Notes: generated by a model not told the origin, from the letters alone. A stretch of DNA of 64,000 nt from Tetradesmus obliquus (GCA_030272155.1 CP126198.1:5802501-5866500), one strand, 5' to 3'. Counted from the stretch's first letter, positions 11,163 through 24,093 are shown. A program made the numbers and translations.

Positions 11163-12687
11163 TCAGCAGCACGCCATGCTGGGTGCGCCGCCCTGCAGCG
11201 GTGCGCCCATGCTGGCCACGTAGGCCTGCAGCTGGCCCAGCGCCTTCTGCAGGCTCTCCACCTGGCCCCGCAGCGCCATGTTCTCGCCCTGAAGCAGCAA
11301 GCAGCACCAGCAGCAGCAGCAGCAGCAGGCAGAGTCTGAGAAGTGCAACGGCGGCTTCCATATGACGAGCTGCGATGGACATGATAGAGCTACTGACAAA
11401 GACTGTGGACAGGTGCCGAGCTAATGCAGCTGCGACAGCATCACAGCGCTGGCAGGCCGCTGCCTGCCCTGCATGGTTGACAGATGCAAGCCTTGCTGAA
11501 TCGCTGCCAATATCCCCCAGCCAAGCGCAACCCTCTGCATGCGCTGCGCACCTCCAGCTCCTTCATGTACGCGTTCTTGCGCGCGCGGGAGCGTGACGCG
11601 CTCTCGCGCCGCTTCTGCTTCACGCGCTCCAGCTTGGAGGCCTCATCCATGGCAGCCAGCGCGGCCTGCAGGAAGAGGGGCGACGGCAGGCGCGAGATGA
11701 GCAGGCAGGCAAGGGCACAGCAGCACACATTGCGAGAGGCTGCTGCAGCTGCAGACACTGGTTTGGGTGCGCAGCACACCAGCTGCTGCTTGCTGCTGCA
11801 TGCCTGCAGATGCAAGCAGCAGACTGCTGACGTCTCCCTGTTGGTTGACCTAGCTGACCACACAGCACTGGCAGTCGAGCACCTGGACACAGTGGAAGCA
11901 TTGATGCTACGGGCAACACATCGAGTGGCAAGATGCAAGATACAAGCTGCAAGATACCAACCAGATATTCCCGGCGGCAAGCACAGAAACCGTCGCTGCT
12001 AGCGTCGAGCTACGCTACTAAGCATGTCATGCAACACACCAAGCACTTGATAAGGCACACGCCGACGCCTATGGATCGCCACAGCAGTCTTGGACAGTGA
12101 GACCGACTCGCCCAAGTGCCCACCTTCGAAACCTTCGTGTGCTTGACCGTGTGCTTGCCAGCTGCATTGTTGCTGTGTTTTTGCTGGCTGTCGCTGGCAC
12201 CGCTGGCCATGGGCTGCTCGCCATCGCAGGAGAACTCGTCGTCCACGCTGCCGCTGGACGTTGATGCTAGGCCTGCATGAGCTTGCGGCACTACCACCTG
12301 CCCCAGGAACCCGTACATGGGGGCTTGGTGCAGCGCTGGCGTTGCTGCAGGGGCCTGCTGCATTGCTGCGCTTGCTGGCTCGGCCATCCACCCCGTGGCT
12401 CCTGCTTGAGCCAGCTCGCCATTGATCTGCTGACACCAGACGTCAAGCAAATTGTCTGCAGCAGCAGGAACGAAGCTCAGAGCCTGCTGCAACCTGTTGG
12501 CTTCGCCGAGAGAGGTCCAAGAGCTCCCACCTCCTGGCTGGGGCTCCAGCTGCTCTTCCTCCTTCACCAGAAGCTGATCATCCTCCTCTCCCTCACAAAT
12601 CTCGTCTATTGCATCAAACCAGTTGAAGCCATCAGCTAGGTCTCGTTCGACCTGCTGGCTTGGTTCTGTGACAGTGAAGCGACACAT
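11163..12687 (-). CDS. bZIP transcription factor with Asn-to-Arg change in the basic region
   Basis: Three exons join in phase into 267 residues: 12124-12687, 11552-11665 and 11163-11288. The first exon is an acidic and Gln/Ala-rich N-terminal region. The basic region lies in the second exon (VKQKRRESASRSRARKNAYM). The leucine zipper spans the second and third exons, with Leu every seventh residue for four heptads (LEGENMALRGQVESLQKALG and the following L). The spacing from the conserved Arg to the first zipper Leu is the standard nine residues. The invariant Asn of the N-x7-R signature is Arg (codon CGG). Bipartite nuclear localisation is likely from the basic cluster. It is closest in style to plant ABI5/group-A-like basic regions, but the subgroup is not certain. 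It is divergent from the nucleotidylyltransferase gene. Confidence 0.85.
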
Positions 12688-13002
12688 GTTGGCGGCTTTT
12701 GTGAGCAGTTTAGTTTGCGTTTTCGTTGGAGGCCCTGCCCATGCAAGGCACCAAGTGCAACTGCTCTGAGGAGAGGGCTTTAAAACCCTTGCCCCTCAAA
12801 CAGTGCCACGAACAGCTCGAAGGCTTCGAGTTGCAGGCAATCATGTCAATCAAATGCCATAATTAATTTGGTTGAATCGGGACCCAATAAAGATCGTCAA
12901 AAATTGGAGCGATCAGTGGCTGTTGAACACCTTCCTGCTTCCCTTCCAAAACTCCCAACGATCCAGCTAGTGTTTCAATCTGCTGGTTCTGGCATACTTT
13001 GT
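12688..13002. promoter_or_regulatory. Shared divergent promoter region with a perfect short palindrome
   Basis: This 315-bp gap separates the start codons of two divergent genes. It holds CTCGAAGGCTTCGAG at 12816-12830, a 7-bp perfect inverted repeat around one base, and AT-rich sequence at about 12845-12900. A regulatory role is inference. Confidence 0.4.
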
Positions 13003-16000
13003 ATGTTTCGCCCCTGTACCACCGTTGCCAGCTTCAGCCTGGGGTGCAATCGCCAGGCCCTGCTGCACAGGCTGAGAGGACAGCCTCGAAGCCACGTAAC
13101 GAAGGCCGGGGCTGCACCATCAGTTGCGCAGGACATATCTAAAGAAGCAATGGATCCGGGATTGGAGCAGGTGGTGCGCTGCATCCATGGCAGTGCCACC
13201 AAAGCAGCTGTGTACGTCACTGGTGGTGCTTCACAGGTGAGACAAGCATGAGCAGGCAGGCAGGGCAGTTTGCAGCTGCGCATTAGCATCACAATGGGGC
13301 CGAGTACAAACCCCTGGAGCTTCTCAGCGGTCTGTTTTCGCAAGTTTAGTGTGGCTTGTGCAGGGCAGCAGCGCTGACGCATCAGGGGCTCCACCGGCAG
13401 CAGTGCAGGGGCCTGCACTTGCGTTCATACTGACATAAACGACAGTTCTTTGACGCATTCAGCATCATCATTCCGTGTCATAATTCTGTAACAAAAGGAG
13501 TGCAGGTGTCGCAGACCTGCCGTGCAGAGGAGTAAGGGCTCCTGCTTGCCAGTCATGCAGCCTGCTCGCCCTCAAAGTTCATCCTGCATCTCGCTGCTCG
13601 ACTCACCACGGTGCTGGTTGCACCTGCAGGGCGTGTCTTGGCTGATGTGCGTGCCTGGCGCATCAGCCACAGTGCTGGAGGTGGTGGTGCCCTACAGCAG
13701 GGGCAGCCTGGTGCAGCTGCTGGGCCAGGTGTGACGTGGTGTGGTGCTGCTGGGGGGAACGCAGAGTCACTGGATGCAGTGCACGGGTCGGAGCAAACTG
13801 CTTGGTGCACAACATTTGGGCTGGTCATGCTACGGGCCAGCTGGGGAGCTTGCTGGTAGACGCACTGGCAGACAGCAACTACCAGCTGCAGCACTTCTTT
13901 CTGCGCTGCGTGCATTGCCTCCACCTGGCTGCCTACTGCGCTGCTGCGGCTGCCTCACAGGAGCCGGAGCAGTACTGCAGCGCTGACACAGCGCTGTCGC
14001 TGGCCAAGGCAGCTTACCAGCGCGCAGCAGCCCTCACAGCGTTTGGCACGCACGTGGTGGGCCTGGCTACCACGTGTGCGCTAGCCAGTGAGCCGCCTAA
14101 GCGCGGCCAGCACCGGGCGTATGTTGCGGCGCACAGCGGCAGCGGCAGCCGGCTGCTGGCTGTGGTGCTGGCCAAGGGGGCGCGCAGCAGGTGGCAGGAG
14201 GAGCAGCTGGTGGGGCAGGCGCTGCTGCAGGTGGGTGGCTGGGTATGCAGGGGCGCCTTGTTACAATGAAGGCCTGGGCTTGCCCCAATGCAGGCAGCTG
14301 TGTCGTGTGTGCCATGGCCTGCTGAGCCAGCTGCTATGCTTCAGCAGCTGCAGGGCATGGGGAAAAGACATGCAGTGATGTATGCACACAGGTGTGAGGT
14401 AGTATGGCGCTGGTGTGCATGCCTGTTGGAATTGCAGAATGGTTTGAGACTTCAATTGGAGGGAGGCGTATCAGTGACCATTCTTTGGTTTTGCCGCAGA
14501 GTTATACATACGTGGGCAGGAGGGTGCAAGTGCAGACGATGTGCAGGTTAGTGTTGCTGAAGTATGTACTGCATGCTGTTGCGCACACTGCAGGTGCTGG
14601 CACAAGCATGTGGCTTGGACCCTGCCAAGCTGCCCCGTCTGCCACTCCTAGGGACACAGGCGGCTGCTCCTGCAGGGCCAGATGCAGACGCCGCTGATGC
14701 AGCAGCAGCAGCAGCCAATTTGCAGCTTGACAGCGGTGTCAACTCTAACAGCATACAGCCGCAGCAGCATGTTGTGCATGATGAAGTGCAGAGCGAGTTC
14801 TTGCCTGCGCCAGACCCGCTGCAGCAGCTACTGGCGGGGCGCGTGCGGTGCGTGGAGTACAGCGGCGGCCGCGTGTTTGTGGACGCGCCGCGCTGCGGGG
14901 CCGGCATGCCCCGCGTGTACCTGCCTGGCAGCTTCAACCCGCTGCATGACGGGCACAAGGCGATGCTGGCTGCTGCTGTGGAGATGGCTGGGCCGGGCGC
15001 TGAGGGCTGCTTCGAGCTGACAGTGCAGAATGCAGACAAGGTGCGGGGGGCTTGTCTGAGGGGGAGGGGGATTTGCTGCTGCCCTGGTGACGGCTGTAGG
15101 TGCTGCTGTTCGGGTGGCTGCCTGGGCTGAAGTTTGGAGTTTCACCTGCAAGATCTGGCATCAAGGCAAACCAGCAAGGCGCCCATACCTGCTGCTGCTG
15201 CTGCTGCATCACTGCAGGGCCAGCTGGGGCTTGAGGAGGTGCAGGCGCGCGTGGCGCAGTTTGTGGCTGCTGGGCTGCCGCTGCTGGTCACACGTGCCAC
15301 GCTGCTGGTGGACAAGGCGCGCCTGCTGCCCGGGGCCACCTTCGTGGTGAGTGGAGCGGTGTGGGGGAGGAGCAGGTGCATGCGTATGTGTTGGTGTTAT
15401 CTTGGTGTAGTCAGGAGGCTGTTGGGGCAGCTGCAGGCAGGGGTGCATGCGGAGTTACTAGCATAGTATGGGACATGCAGCCGTACCCGCAGGCTGCAGC
15501 ACAGCAGCTTCCGGTGACTCACTGTGGACAGTTTCAGGAGGGGCAGCCTTGCCCAACAGCTCCTTGCTTGCAGGAGAGGTCCAACTGCTCAGTAAACAGA
15601 TGCCGCCTGGCCTCTCACTGGCAGCCTTGGCTCGCCCATGTGCCTGCTCTCATGCTACCCTGCCTTCCTTTGCTTACCGGGTCGCCTGCCTGCCTCATGG
15701 ATGCGCTGTCGGATCATCGCGTGCCTGCCCTGCCTGCAGCTGGGCTGGGACACTGCGGTGCGCATCGTGATGCCCAAGTACTACGGCGGCAGCGAGACAG
15801 GCATGGCGCTGGTGTTCAGGGACATCCAGCACGCCGGCTGCAGCTTCCTGGTGGCGGGCCGCGTGGATGACAAGGGTGATGGGCAGTTCAAGGGCTTGCA
15901 GGACATCGCGCTGCCAGCCGAGGTGGCTGGCCTGTTTGCAGGCATCCCTGAGGACAAGTTTAGGAGTGATATTTCGTCGACGGCGCTGCGGGCGGCTGGC

Positions 16001-16012
16001 CAGGGCCTCTAG
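13003..16012 (+). CDS. CinA-like domain fused to a nucleotidylyltransferase (plant At2g01220-like)
   Basis: Six exons, all in phase 0, give 483 residues: 13003-13236, 13630-13728, 13961-14230, 14594-15040, 15218-15346 and 15740-16012. The N-terminal half has VTGGASQGVSWLMCVPGAS and VVPYSRGSLVQLLG, as in CinA C-terminal-like domains, then PPKRGQHRAYVA. The C-terminal half is a nucleotidylyltransferase with the HxGH motif in GSFNPLHDGH, PKYYGG, and an IxSTxxR-type motif (ISSTALR) near the end. This order matches a plant/algal family annotated as nucleotidylyl transferase superfamily. The exact substrate is not established; NMN-type chemistry is possible. The chosen ATG gives an Arg/Ser-rich leader like an organelle transit peptide. 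An in-frame ATG at 12868 would add 45 residues, and one at 13150 would remove 49. TGTAA at 16039-16043 may be its poly(A) signal. Confidence 0.85.
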
Positions 16013-16702
16013 GGCGGCAGCAGTAGCGCTGGCAGCAGTGTAAGCAGCATGGGGTGAGCTGTGCAGGTTGTTGGGGGTGTTGATGATGTGGCGTAGGCGC
16101 TGTCTTGGCGCTGCACTTTATGGCAGGATTCCGCGCATGTGGCTGCCAGTGAAGCGCTGTTCTTTTGTCTGTTTTTTGATGGTGCTGGCCCGAATGATGT
16201 GCAATGGTGTGTTAAGAACTCAGCTGTTTGAAGCGTCATCCTGCGGCTGTGGGTCACAAGTTACTGAGAGTCAGGTCATGTGAGGGTCATTGATTGTTGC
16301 TGGGAGCTGATCACGCATGTCAAGTTGAGCGGTTGCTGCGGCATGTTGCATTGTTACTGAGTTGTTGCAGACTGTCAGCTGGAAGAAGTTCTAGACAGTC
16401 AGTTGGCGTCCAGCTTGATGTTTGATGGCTTGTGACGCACCTAGGGTTCTAGGGACTTGGCCCCCCACTACCCGTCTGCACAGCTGAGTAGTTTGGGTGG
16501 TGGGGTGCAGCAAGCAGACTGTGTTTGATGGTCTTGCTCCATCCTCTTTTCTGTCTTCTGCTGTTGGAAGTTCATTTCATGGTATGCTTGGCACACACAC
16601 AGCTGGGCACTGCTCGCCCTTCTCAACCTGTGCTGCTTGCACCACGTCCAGACATGAAGGTTACGATGTAATGTCGCAGCTTAACTTCTGGTTGCTGGCG
16701 CC
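16013..16702. other. Intergenic
   Basis: No exon recognised. It holds the putative TGTAA signal for the upstream gene close to its left edge and the promoter of the downstream gene. Confidence 0.45.
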
Positions 16703-19337
16703 ATGATCAAGCGCGTCTTCAGAGAGGAGGCGAGAGAGCGGGATGTTCACCCACCGTGGCATGGTTCCATCGATGGAGCCATCGATGAAAAATATGAAAG
16801 GACGAAATGTAAGGCAATTATGCTGTCTCAGGATGAGTGCCTACTGGTGAGTAGTTCGCCACGTTCAGGCCTGATGATCATGGAAGGGTAGCAGCAGGCG
16901 TGAGTGCCGTTCGTGTACCTTGTTGAGTTACTTCTTCTGTGTAGGTGCTGACTCGGGGCGGCGTGCTGCTGCCACAACGCCAGTACCGTTGATGCAGCAT
17001 ACACAGGCACAGCATACGACAGAATGTGAATAGTGCACATGCGGGCCACTGGCCACCCATGAGTAGCTGCTAGACAGCCACAGCAAGTGGGTGATGCACA
17101 ACCAAGCACCATTCAGAGCGCCTGATGACTGTGCCGTTGCACTGAGCGGGTTGGCTTTCTGTGCTGTGTCGCTGCTTCAACAGAAAACACCGCCGAAGCG
17201 CCAGCTCGACTTGCCACAGGCATTCATCAAGCAGTTTGTGGCTCCCCATAACAGCAGCAGCGATGGCCCAGAAGTGCAGCCGCTGTTGGTGCAGCTGCTG
17301 CTGGATGGCAAGCCAATTGCTCAGCCGCACCGCGTGCCAGTCAAATGGTCCAGGAACAGGGTCAATGAGAGGAGCGGGCAGATTAGCTACAAGCACAAGC
17401 TGCTGCTCAGCGAAGCAGACATCGCGCTGCTGCCAGAAGGCGCGTACGTGCACACAGTCAAAGGCACTGGGCTCGACAGCATCGCCTTGAACTGCTGCAC
17501 CCCCCAGCCGGGCAGCAGGCCGCAGCCCCAGCAGCCCCAGCAGCTGCCTGCCAGCAGCGCTGCTCAGCCGCAAGCCTCCGCGGCCAGCCAGCACACAACG
17601 TCATCATCCGGGCTGCTGGCTGGCAAGCGCAGGGTGCTGCAGGCGGCGCTCAAGGTCACCTCAGCAGCCGCCAAGCGCCAGCGCAGCCACCCCCACCAGC
17701 ACCCCCAGCCGGGGCTTGCAGGACAGCGGCTGGGCCTTGCAGGAGCGCAGCGCGCCAGCAGTGGGGAGCCACGGCTGCCAGTGCCAGGCGGCGAGCTTGC
17801 AGGACAGCGACCCGCAGCAACAGGCGCTCCGCAGGCAGCCGCAGCAGCAGCAGGTGCTGCTTTGGCCACATCAGGGGCAGCAGGCGGCCAGCCGCAGCTT
17901 GACAGCGCTGCTCCTGCAAGGCAGGCGGCCGCTCCCAAGAAGCACACCATGGTGGGTGGCGGCTAGGAGCAGCAACAGTCAATGGCACAGCAGCAGTAGC
18001 TCCTAGTTGAGCTGAACAGTAGTAGCTGATGATGGTTGAGTTGTAAACTTGCGCTTTGAATAGCCCGACAGCATTGTGATGAGTCATCAGCAGTGCACTG
18101 CAAGATGAGCTACAAATGGCAACTCCCCCCTGGTGAAATGCCTGCACCCTGCTGCCACCATCTCCTGCGGCTTGCTATGCTGCTCTCTTTTCCTGTGCAG
18201 AAGCAGAAGGTGGTCCCGACCACTACTGCGCTGCGAGTGCCGCAGCGCCTGGCAGCACGCCTGCTGCCGCCGATAGGCAGCAGGCAACCGGCAGTCGCTG
18301 TGCAGGTGCAGCTGCGGTGCAGACGCACTGACAGTGAGGCAGCTGCAGCAGCAGCAGCTGGTACATCAGCTAGCACAACACATGGGTGGTTCCAGTGCCA
18401 GCTGCAGCAGCAGCCGTCCACCACACGCCCTGGCAGCTACCTCTACAAGCTGTCGAGGGTGGAGCTGTCACAGCAGCTGGCGCAGTACCGGGGGTGTCAC
18501 GCGGTGGCGGCCACGCTGCTGCAGGGCAAGAGCAGGCGTGTGCGCTACGAACTGCGCTACATCGATGAGGTGCCAGCAGCCGTAGCAGCGCCTGCTGCTG
18601 CTGCAGGTCAGCCGCATGCCAGCAGCGGCGGCGGCGGCAGCAGCAGCAGGCAGCCTGGTGCTGATGGTGCTGCTGCACAAGGCGGGCAGGGCAGCGCCAG
18701 GGGGCAAGTACTGGGCAGGGCTGGCAGCGGCAAGGGATTTGCGGGTAGCGGAGGGGGTGCGGGTGCTGGTGGCAGCGGCAGCGGCGGCGGGCGTGCGCCA
18801 GGCGGTCGGGACACTGACGAAGCTTCTGCGCTGGCTGTTGTTGGCCCAGTGGATGAGGACAACTTCCTTGCTGTGGTGAGCCGCATGACGCGCTGCTTCA
18901 GTTATGCATGTGCTACCATGCATGCGTGCATCAGCTGTTTGATGCATTGCTGCTGCTCAAATGGTGTGCTGCCTGGATAAGCTGACTTCTCTGTGCTCCT
19001 TGCTCGCTGCTGGGCTAGTGGCCGTTTGCAGCGCACAACAACTGCTGCTTCTGCCTGCTATTTGCCGCTCTGCAGCGCCAAGTTCTGCGCAACCATTCAC
19101 CCATGCTGCCGGCGGGCTTTGTCAAGCGCTGCTTCCCAGACTTGGAGCGCAGGGATGTGGGCTTGTACCATCGGCTGGCACTGGAGCTGCTGCTGCTGCC
19201 AGCCGGCGTGGCTGCGGCGCCTGACGTGACTGCCGCCACGCCTGGCGTGCAGCTGCTGCACAGCAACCTCGAAGCGCAGGTGCGTAAGAGCAGGGTTGAA
19301 ATTCAGCGGGCTGCTGCAGGCGCACGCAGCATCACGG

Positions 19338-19373
<36 letters not shown>

Positions 19374-20974
19374 CGGCTGGTGAGGTGACTGCTGGCCAGG
19401 GCCACAAGCGCCGCTATTACTACTCTATCAGCACCCTTGGCAGCGGCTCCATAGCAAACTTGGCCACAGGCGGCAGCGGCGACTGCTGGCTGGCTGGCAT
19501 CAGCCGGCTGGGCAAATGGCGGGTGCGGCTGATGCTGAGCCTGCAGCAGCCGGGCCTGGGGGCGCAGCGCAGCCTGCTGCACTCGCTCAGCGATGTGAGC
19601 CAGCAGGGCGCGCCGCAGCTGCAGGGTGCTGCTGCGGGTGTGGAGGCAGGTGGTGGCAGTGGTGGTGTGCAGCAGCAGCAGCAGCAGCAGCGGCAGGCAG
19701 AAGAGGAGGAGATGGACGCTGGGCCGTTTGCTGCTGCTGCCGCCGCTGCAGCAGCAGCATCGGCAGATGCTGATGAGGACGGCGATTATTTGTTGGACGC
19801 AGAATACGCAGATGATGATGCAGAGGATGCGGATGATGCAGACACATGGGAGGGGCCGTCACAACCTGAGCAAGCTGGGCGAGCTGCAGCAGCTGGCGGT
19901 GTGAAGGAAGGAGAGCTGTGTCCTGTGGTGAGCCGGCTTGCTGCTCCATGCTTGAAGCGTGGCCATGCACGGGGTGGCTGCACGGGAGGCCGAGGCACAT
20001 AAGTCGAGTGTCCCTGATTTGGTTTACACTCTGGCCTGCCTGTTGGAAGATTTGCCTCCATGTTCAGCGATGCAAGGCAGTAGCAGCTGTGCAAGCGGCC
20101 ACAAGAACTGGTAAGGCCAGTAGAGAGGGAGTGTCCTCACAGCTGTCAACCAAGGAGCCGTGCTTCTGTGCGCTGCTGCTGCTGATGCTGACGCTGATGC
20201 TGATGCTGCTTTGCAGGAGCAAAGCATGGTGAAAGGCCCTAGGATGCCGGTGGGATTCCTTCAGGCCAACTTCCCAGCCATATATGCCAGTGCAGGCAGG
20301 GGCTTGGCGACTGCTGTGCCCCTGGCCGCCAGCGTGGTGCTGCTGCCGCCACGTGTCGAGGGCCCCGTCGCTGCTGCTGTGAAGCCGCTGCGCACATGGC
20401 CCTGCCCTGATGTGCTGGTGTGGATCAACTGGGATCAGGGCAGCACAGATCAGGAGCCTGACGGGCAGCAGCAGAAGCGCTACCGCAAGTGTTTCCTGGG
20501 CGGCGAGCACTTGAAGAAAGTGCTGTGTGAGGCAGCGGCGGTGGCTGGCGCAGGCCTCGACGAGGATGCTAGAGCGGCGGCTGCCGCTGCGTTTGCGGCT
20601 AGTGGCAAGAGCAGCGACCCTGCGATGTGCCCGCTGTGGCTGGTGGCGCTGCAGCGCAGCGGGCCCGGCGCGGTCACGCTGTTTGTTACGGGGCAGCTGC
20701 CCGCTGACACGCTGCAGGTCAAGCGCGAGCGCAGCAAGCAGCTGGCTGAGAAGGCGGCGGAGCGGCGCGCAGCAGCAGCGGCTGCTGGTAGCGGCGTCAG
20801 GCTTGGCAGCAGTGGCTCATTCAGCAGGCCCGGGTGCGACAACCAGTGGGCATGTGTGAAGCCGCTGGGACGCACAGCGTCAGCGCCAGCGCCAGGAGCC
20901 CACCCCGCAGCAGCAGGCGGCGACTCTGGCACTGCAAAGCAGCAGGGGCAGCCACCCCTGCCGCGAACACTGTC

Positions 20975-21016
<42 letters not shown>

Positions 21017-21358
21017 GCAGACTGGTGCCAAGCGCGAGCTGGAGCAGGGCGCTGCCAGTGCATGGCTTGACCCACTGCTGCTGCCGCACAAGAAGCGAAG
21101 CAAGCTGGGCAGCAGCTTAGCAGCAGCAGCACCAGCAGCAGCAGCAGCAGGGTTGGGTGCTTCTGGCAGTTCTGCTGCTGCTGCTGCTGCTGCTGCGCCA
21201 GGGCGTGCCCAGGCTGGCAGCACAGATCCACGCAGCGCTGCTGCAGACAGCAGAGATGCTGCGTTGCGGCTGCCTGCATTGCACGACAGGCCGCGCAAGC
21301 CGCTGCCACCTGGCGCAGGACTTGGCGCTGCTAGGGGCCCTGGTCTCCCTCAACAGCC

Positions 21359-21395
<37 letters not shown>

Positions 21396-21410
21396 CAAAT
21401 GCGTGCCAAA

Positions 21411-21444
<34 letters not shown>

Positions 21445-24093
21445 TTGCTAACAGGAAACAGGCAGCTCACGCTGGTCTGGTTGGTGTGCAAGCCCAGCAG
21501 CTGCGGCAGCAACAGAAGGTGCCAAAGCTGCAGGCTGGCGCCAGGAGCGGCTTCCAGCTGTCAAGCCTGCTCAGCAACATTGGCACAGGCATGCACAGCA
21601 GTGATGATTGCGAGCATGGCTGGGAGGATCCAGCAGCAGCAGCAGCAGCAGGTGAAGAGCTCCCTCCTGGCGGTGCGTGTCAAGGCAACCTGCAGCTTCT
21701 ACAATCAGTTCAGAGCTGTGGTGCCGCAGGCGACCAGAGCTGCGGGCAGCAGCGCGCTGTGGACAGCCAGGGGGCATTTGGCTCCCTGATAGAAGTCGCG
21801 GCCTCATCAGCAACGCGCTCTGTTGCCGGCCCATCAGCAACGCGCTCTGTTGCCTGCCCATCAGCAGCGCGCTCTGTTGCTGGGCCAGATATGCAGCACC
21901 ACAGAAGCACGGCGCAGCAGCAGCCGCCTCCCCAGCAGCAACAGGCGGTGCCGCCACCACCGCCACCACGGGTGCCGCCACCGCGGGTGCTGCAACCGCC
22001 GCCGCAGCGACTTGCTCCTCCGCCGCCACCTCCGCCACCACCACCTCCACGCGCAGCAATTCCAGCAGCAGTGACAGCAGCAGATGCTGTGCAGCCAGCA
22101 GATGCTGGTGAGGAGCGCCACGCAGCTGTTGCGGCTGCAGCAGCTGCAGCCACAGGCTCTGCTGCGCTGCAGCTGCGCGTTGACCGTGGCGAGCGTGGGC
22201 TGAAGCTGACACTGCAGCAGTGGCTGGCCTCACTGCCGGGCCTGGCAGCGACAGCAGCCTGGGCCAGCCTACTGCAGCAGCAGGAGCCACAGCAGCAGCA
22301 GCAGCAGCTGCTGCAGGTGCATGTGGCTTTGCAGTTTGTGGGTGCTGGCTCTGGTGGTGTGCTGGAGGGTCCGGAGAGGTGCCTGGTGCGGGTGAACCCT
22401 CGGGACTCGCCTGTCATGGTCAGGTGAGCAGCAAGGAGGTCGAGGCTGCAGAGGGTGTGGTGCAGCAGGTGCCACATTTGGCTGGCCAGCTTCGTGATTA
22501 AGTGCCAGTTGCAGCAGCATGCAAAGCAACGGCGTGGCGCAGACCTTCATCTGTTTGTTGTTCGCACCTCGTAGTAAACCCTTGCCTGTGTGCTGCTGCT
22601 GGCGCAGGCTGCACAGCAAGTACCTGACAGCCTCCATGGCCCGGCTGCATGGCGCAACCATCACGCACTTGTCAGCAGCAGGGATTAGTAGCGGCCAGGA
22701 GCTGGTGGCGATGCATGTGGTGCAGGCAGGCGCAGCGCCAGATGCTGCTGACATCCAGCCGGATGATGCAGCGCAGGCACAGCAGCGCCGCCCCGTGCAG
22801 CAGCAGCAGCAGCAGCAGCAGGCTGTGGCGCCCCCACCACCAGCGCCGCCATTGAAGCTACTGCCGCGTGCAGCGACAGCAATGCTGACAGAAACAGCCG
22901 TTGCACGGCAGCAGCAGCAGCAGCAGCAGGAGCAGTGCAGCCCTGCGCATTCAGCGTCACCGCCGCTGCCGCAGTCCCCACCTCCAACGCCCCGCACGGC
23001 TGCAGCCATAGCAGCAGATGCGTTGCAGCAGCTGCAGCAGCCTTCAGCGCTGCAGCTGCCAGCGCCACTGCCCGCGGCTGCATTGCCGGCTCATGTGGCT
23101 GCTGTGGCAGCAGGCGATGGTGGGGTGCAGCAGGCAGCGCAAGACGCTGCCTCCGGCTCAGCTGCTGCCACAGCTGATGTGTCAGCTCATCACATGGCAG
23201 TTCAGCATGAACTGCAGCAGAGCGGGCCGCAGCAGTCACCGGCGCCGCTGCTGCAGCAGCAGCAGCAGCAGTGTGCAGGCGCGCAGGAGTGCGAGTCTCA
23301 GCAGCGCCTGGTGCAAGTGAAGCAGGAGCCTCTGAGTGATGTGCCACAACTGCCTGCGTATGCGCTGGCACACCTGCAGCAGGCTCAGCAGCAGCAGCAG
23401 CAGCAGGGGCAGGTGCTGGTGAAGCAGGAGGGAGGCCTGGCTGCCCTGCAGCCAGCACAGCAGCAGCAGCAGCAGGTGGGGTTGGCTCAGTGTACCCCAG
23501 CCAAGCCAGACTCTGCCGACAAGGCCAGCTCTGATGCTGACGTGAGCACTGCACCCTCCAAGTCTGCATTCGCCTCCGCCACAGCTGCTGCAGCAGCCGC
23601 TGCAGATGCTGGCGCTAGTGCAGCTGACCCGCAGGTGCCACCGCAACAGCAGCAGCAGCTTCTGCCGCAGCAGCTGTCTCTGGTATCTTCAGCGCCTGTC
23701 ATCGCCACTGGTGCCCTCGCCACTCCTGCTGCGAGCGGAGGCGAGCCGTCGGGCACCTCTGCTGCTGCTGCTGCTGTGCTGCGCGGCTCAGCGCTGCCGC
23801 TGCTGCCAGATGCTGGTGAGGTCAACAGCATGACCGGTGAGGTGGCTGAGGCGCTGCTGCAGCTGGTGGGTGCACTGAATGAGCAGGATCTGCTGAGTGA
23901 GGAAAAGGCATTGGGCCTAGGGGAGGCGCTGGCAGAGCTGCCTGGTGATGCTGCTTCGGCTGCAGTGTTTATGCGGTCAGCGTACAGGCAGCTGGCTGTG
24001 TGGGCGCGGCGCGGCTTCGGCAAGCTGGCGGCAGCGCTGCTGTGCAAGCGGCTGCTGCCGGCTGCGCAGCAGCAGCAGCAGCAGCAAAAGTAG
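16703..24093 (+). CDS. Giant poly-Gln protein with repeated B3-like modules
   Basis: Six exons join into 2043 residues: 16703-16846, 17184-17951, 18201-18875, 19076-19927, 20217-22423 and 22608-24093. Four exon junctions are followed by a similar motif: hydrophobic-Pro-x-x-F/L-hydrophobic, in LDLPQAFIKQFV, LRVPQRLAARLL, MLPAGFVKRCFP and RMPVGFLQANFP. Each is preceded across the intron by a short acidic/hydrophobic end (ECLL, NFLAV, ELCPV). This pattern is like the start of plant B3 DNA-binding domains of REM type. A possible fifth module lies across the last junction. Between modules lie long Gln, Ala, Pro, Ser and Gly tracts, an acidic patch (about 19770-19860), and basic clusters such as KKHTM and KKRSK. 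A nuclear, multi-B3 regulator is inferred. The first exon is the least certain; an unspliced start at 17091 is the alternative. Confidence 0.6.
20975..21460 (+). repeat. CAG tracts encoding poly-Gln
   Basis: Several CAG runs (20978-21015, about 21357-21390 and 21414-21445), with a short GCTGCTG poly-Ala run between them, sit inside the large fifth exon of the B3-like gene and encode Gln tracts in the sense frame. The antisense frames read as long Leu/Cys/Ala open frames and are not genes. Confidence 0.9.

Noticed and set aside
13003-13236. Start at 12868 for the nucleotidylyltransferase gene
   Set aside because: The extension crosses low-GC promoter-like DNA and hides the transit-peptide-like leader; kept only as an alternative.
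20480-21298. Long minus-strand open frame rich in Ala, Cys and Leu
   Set aside because: It is the antisense of the CAG-rich B3-like gene exon; triplet repeats keep several frames open without coding meaning. The same holds for 22269-23009 and 21710-22477.
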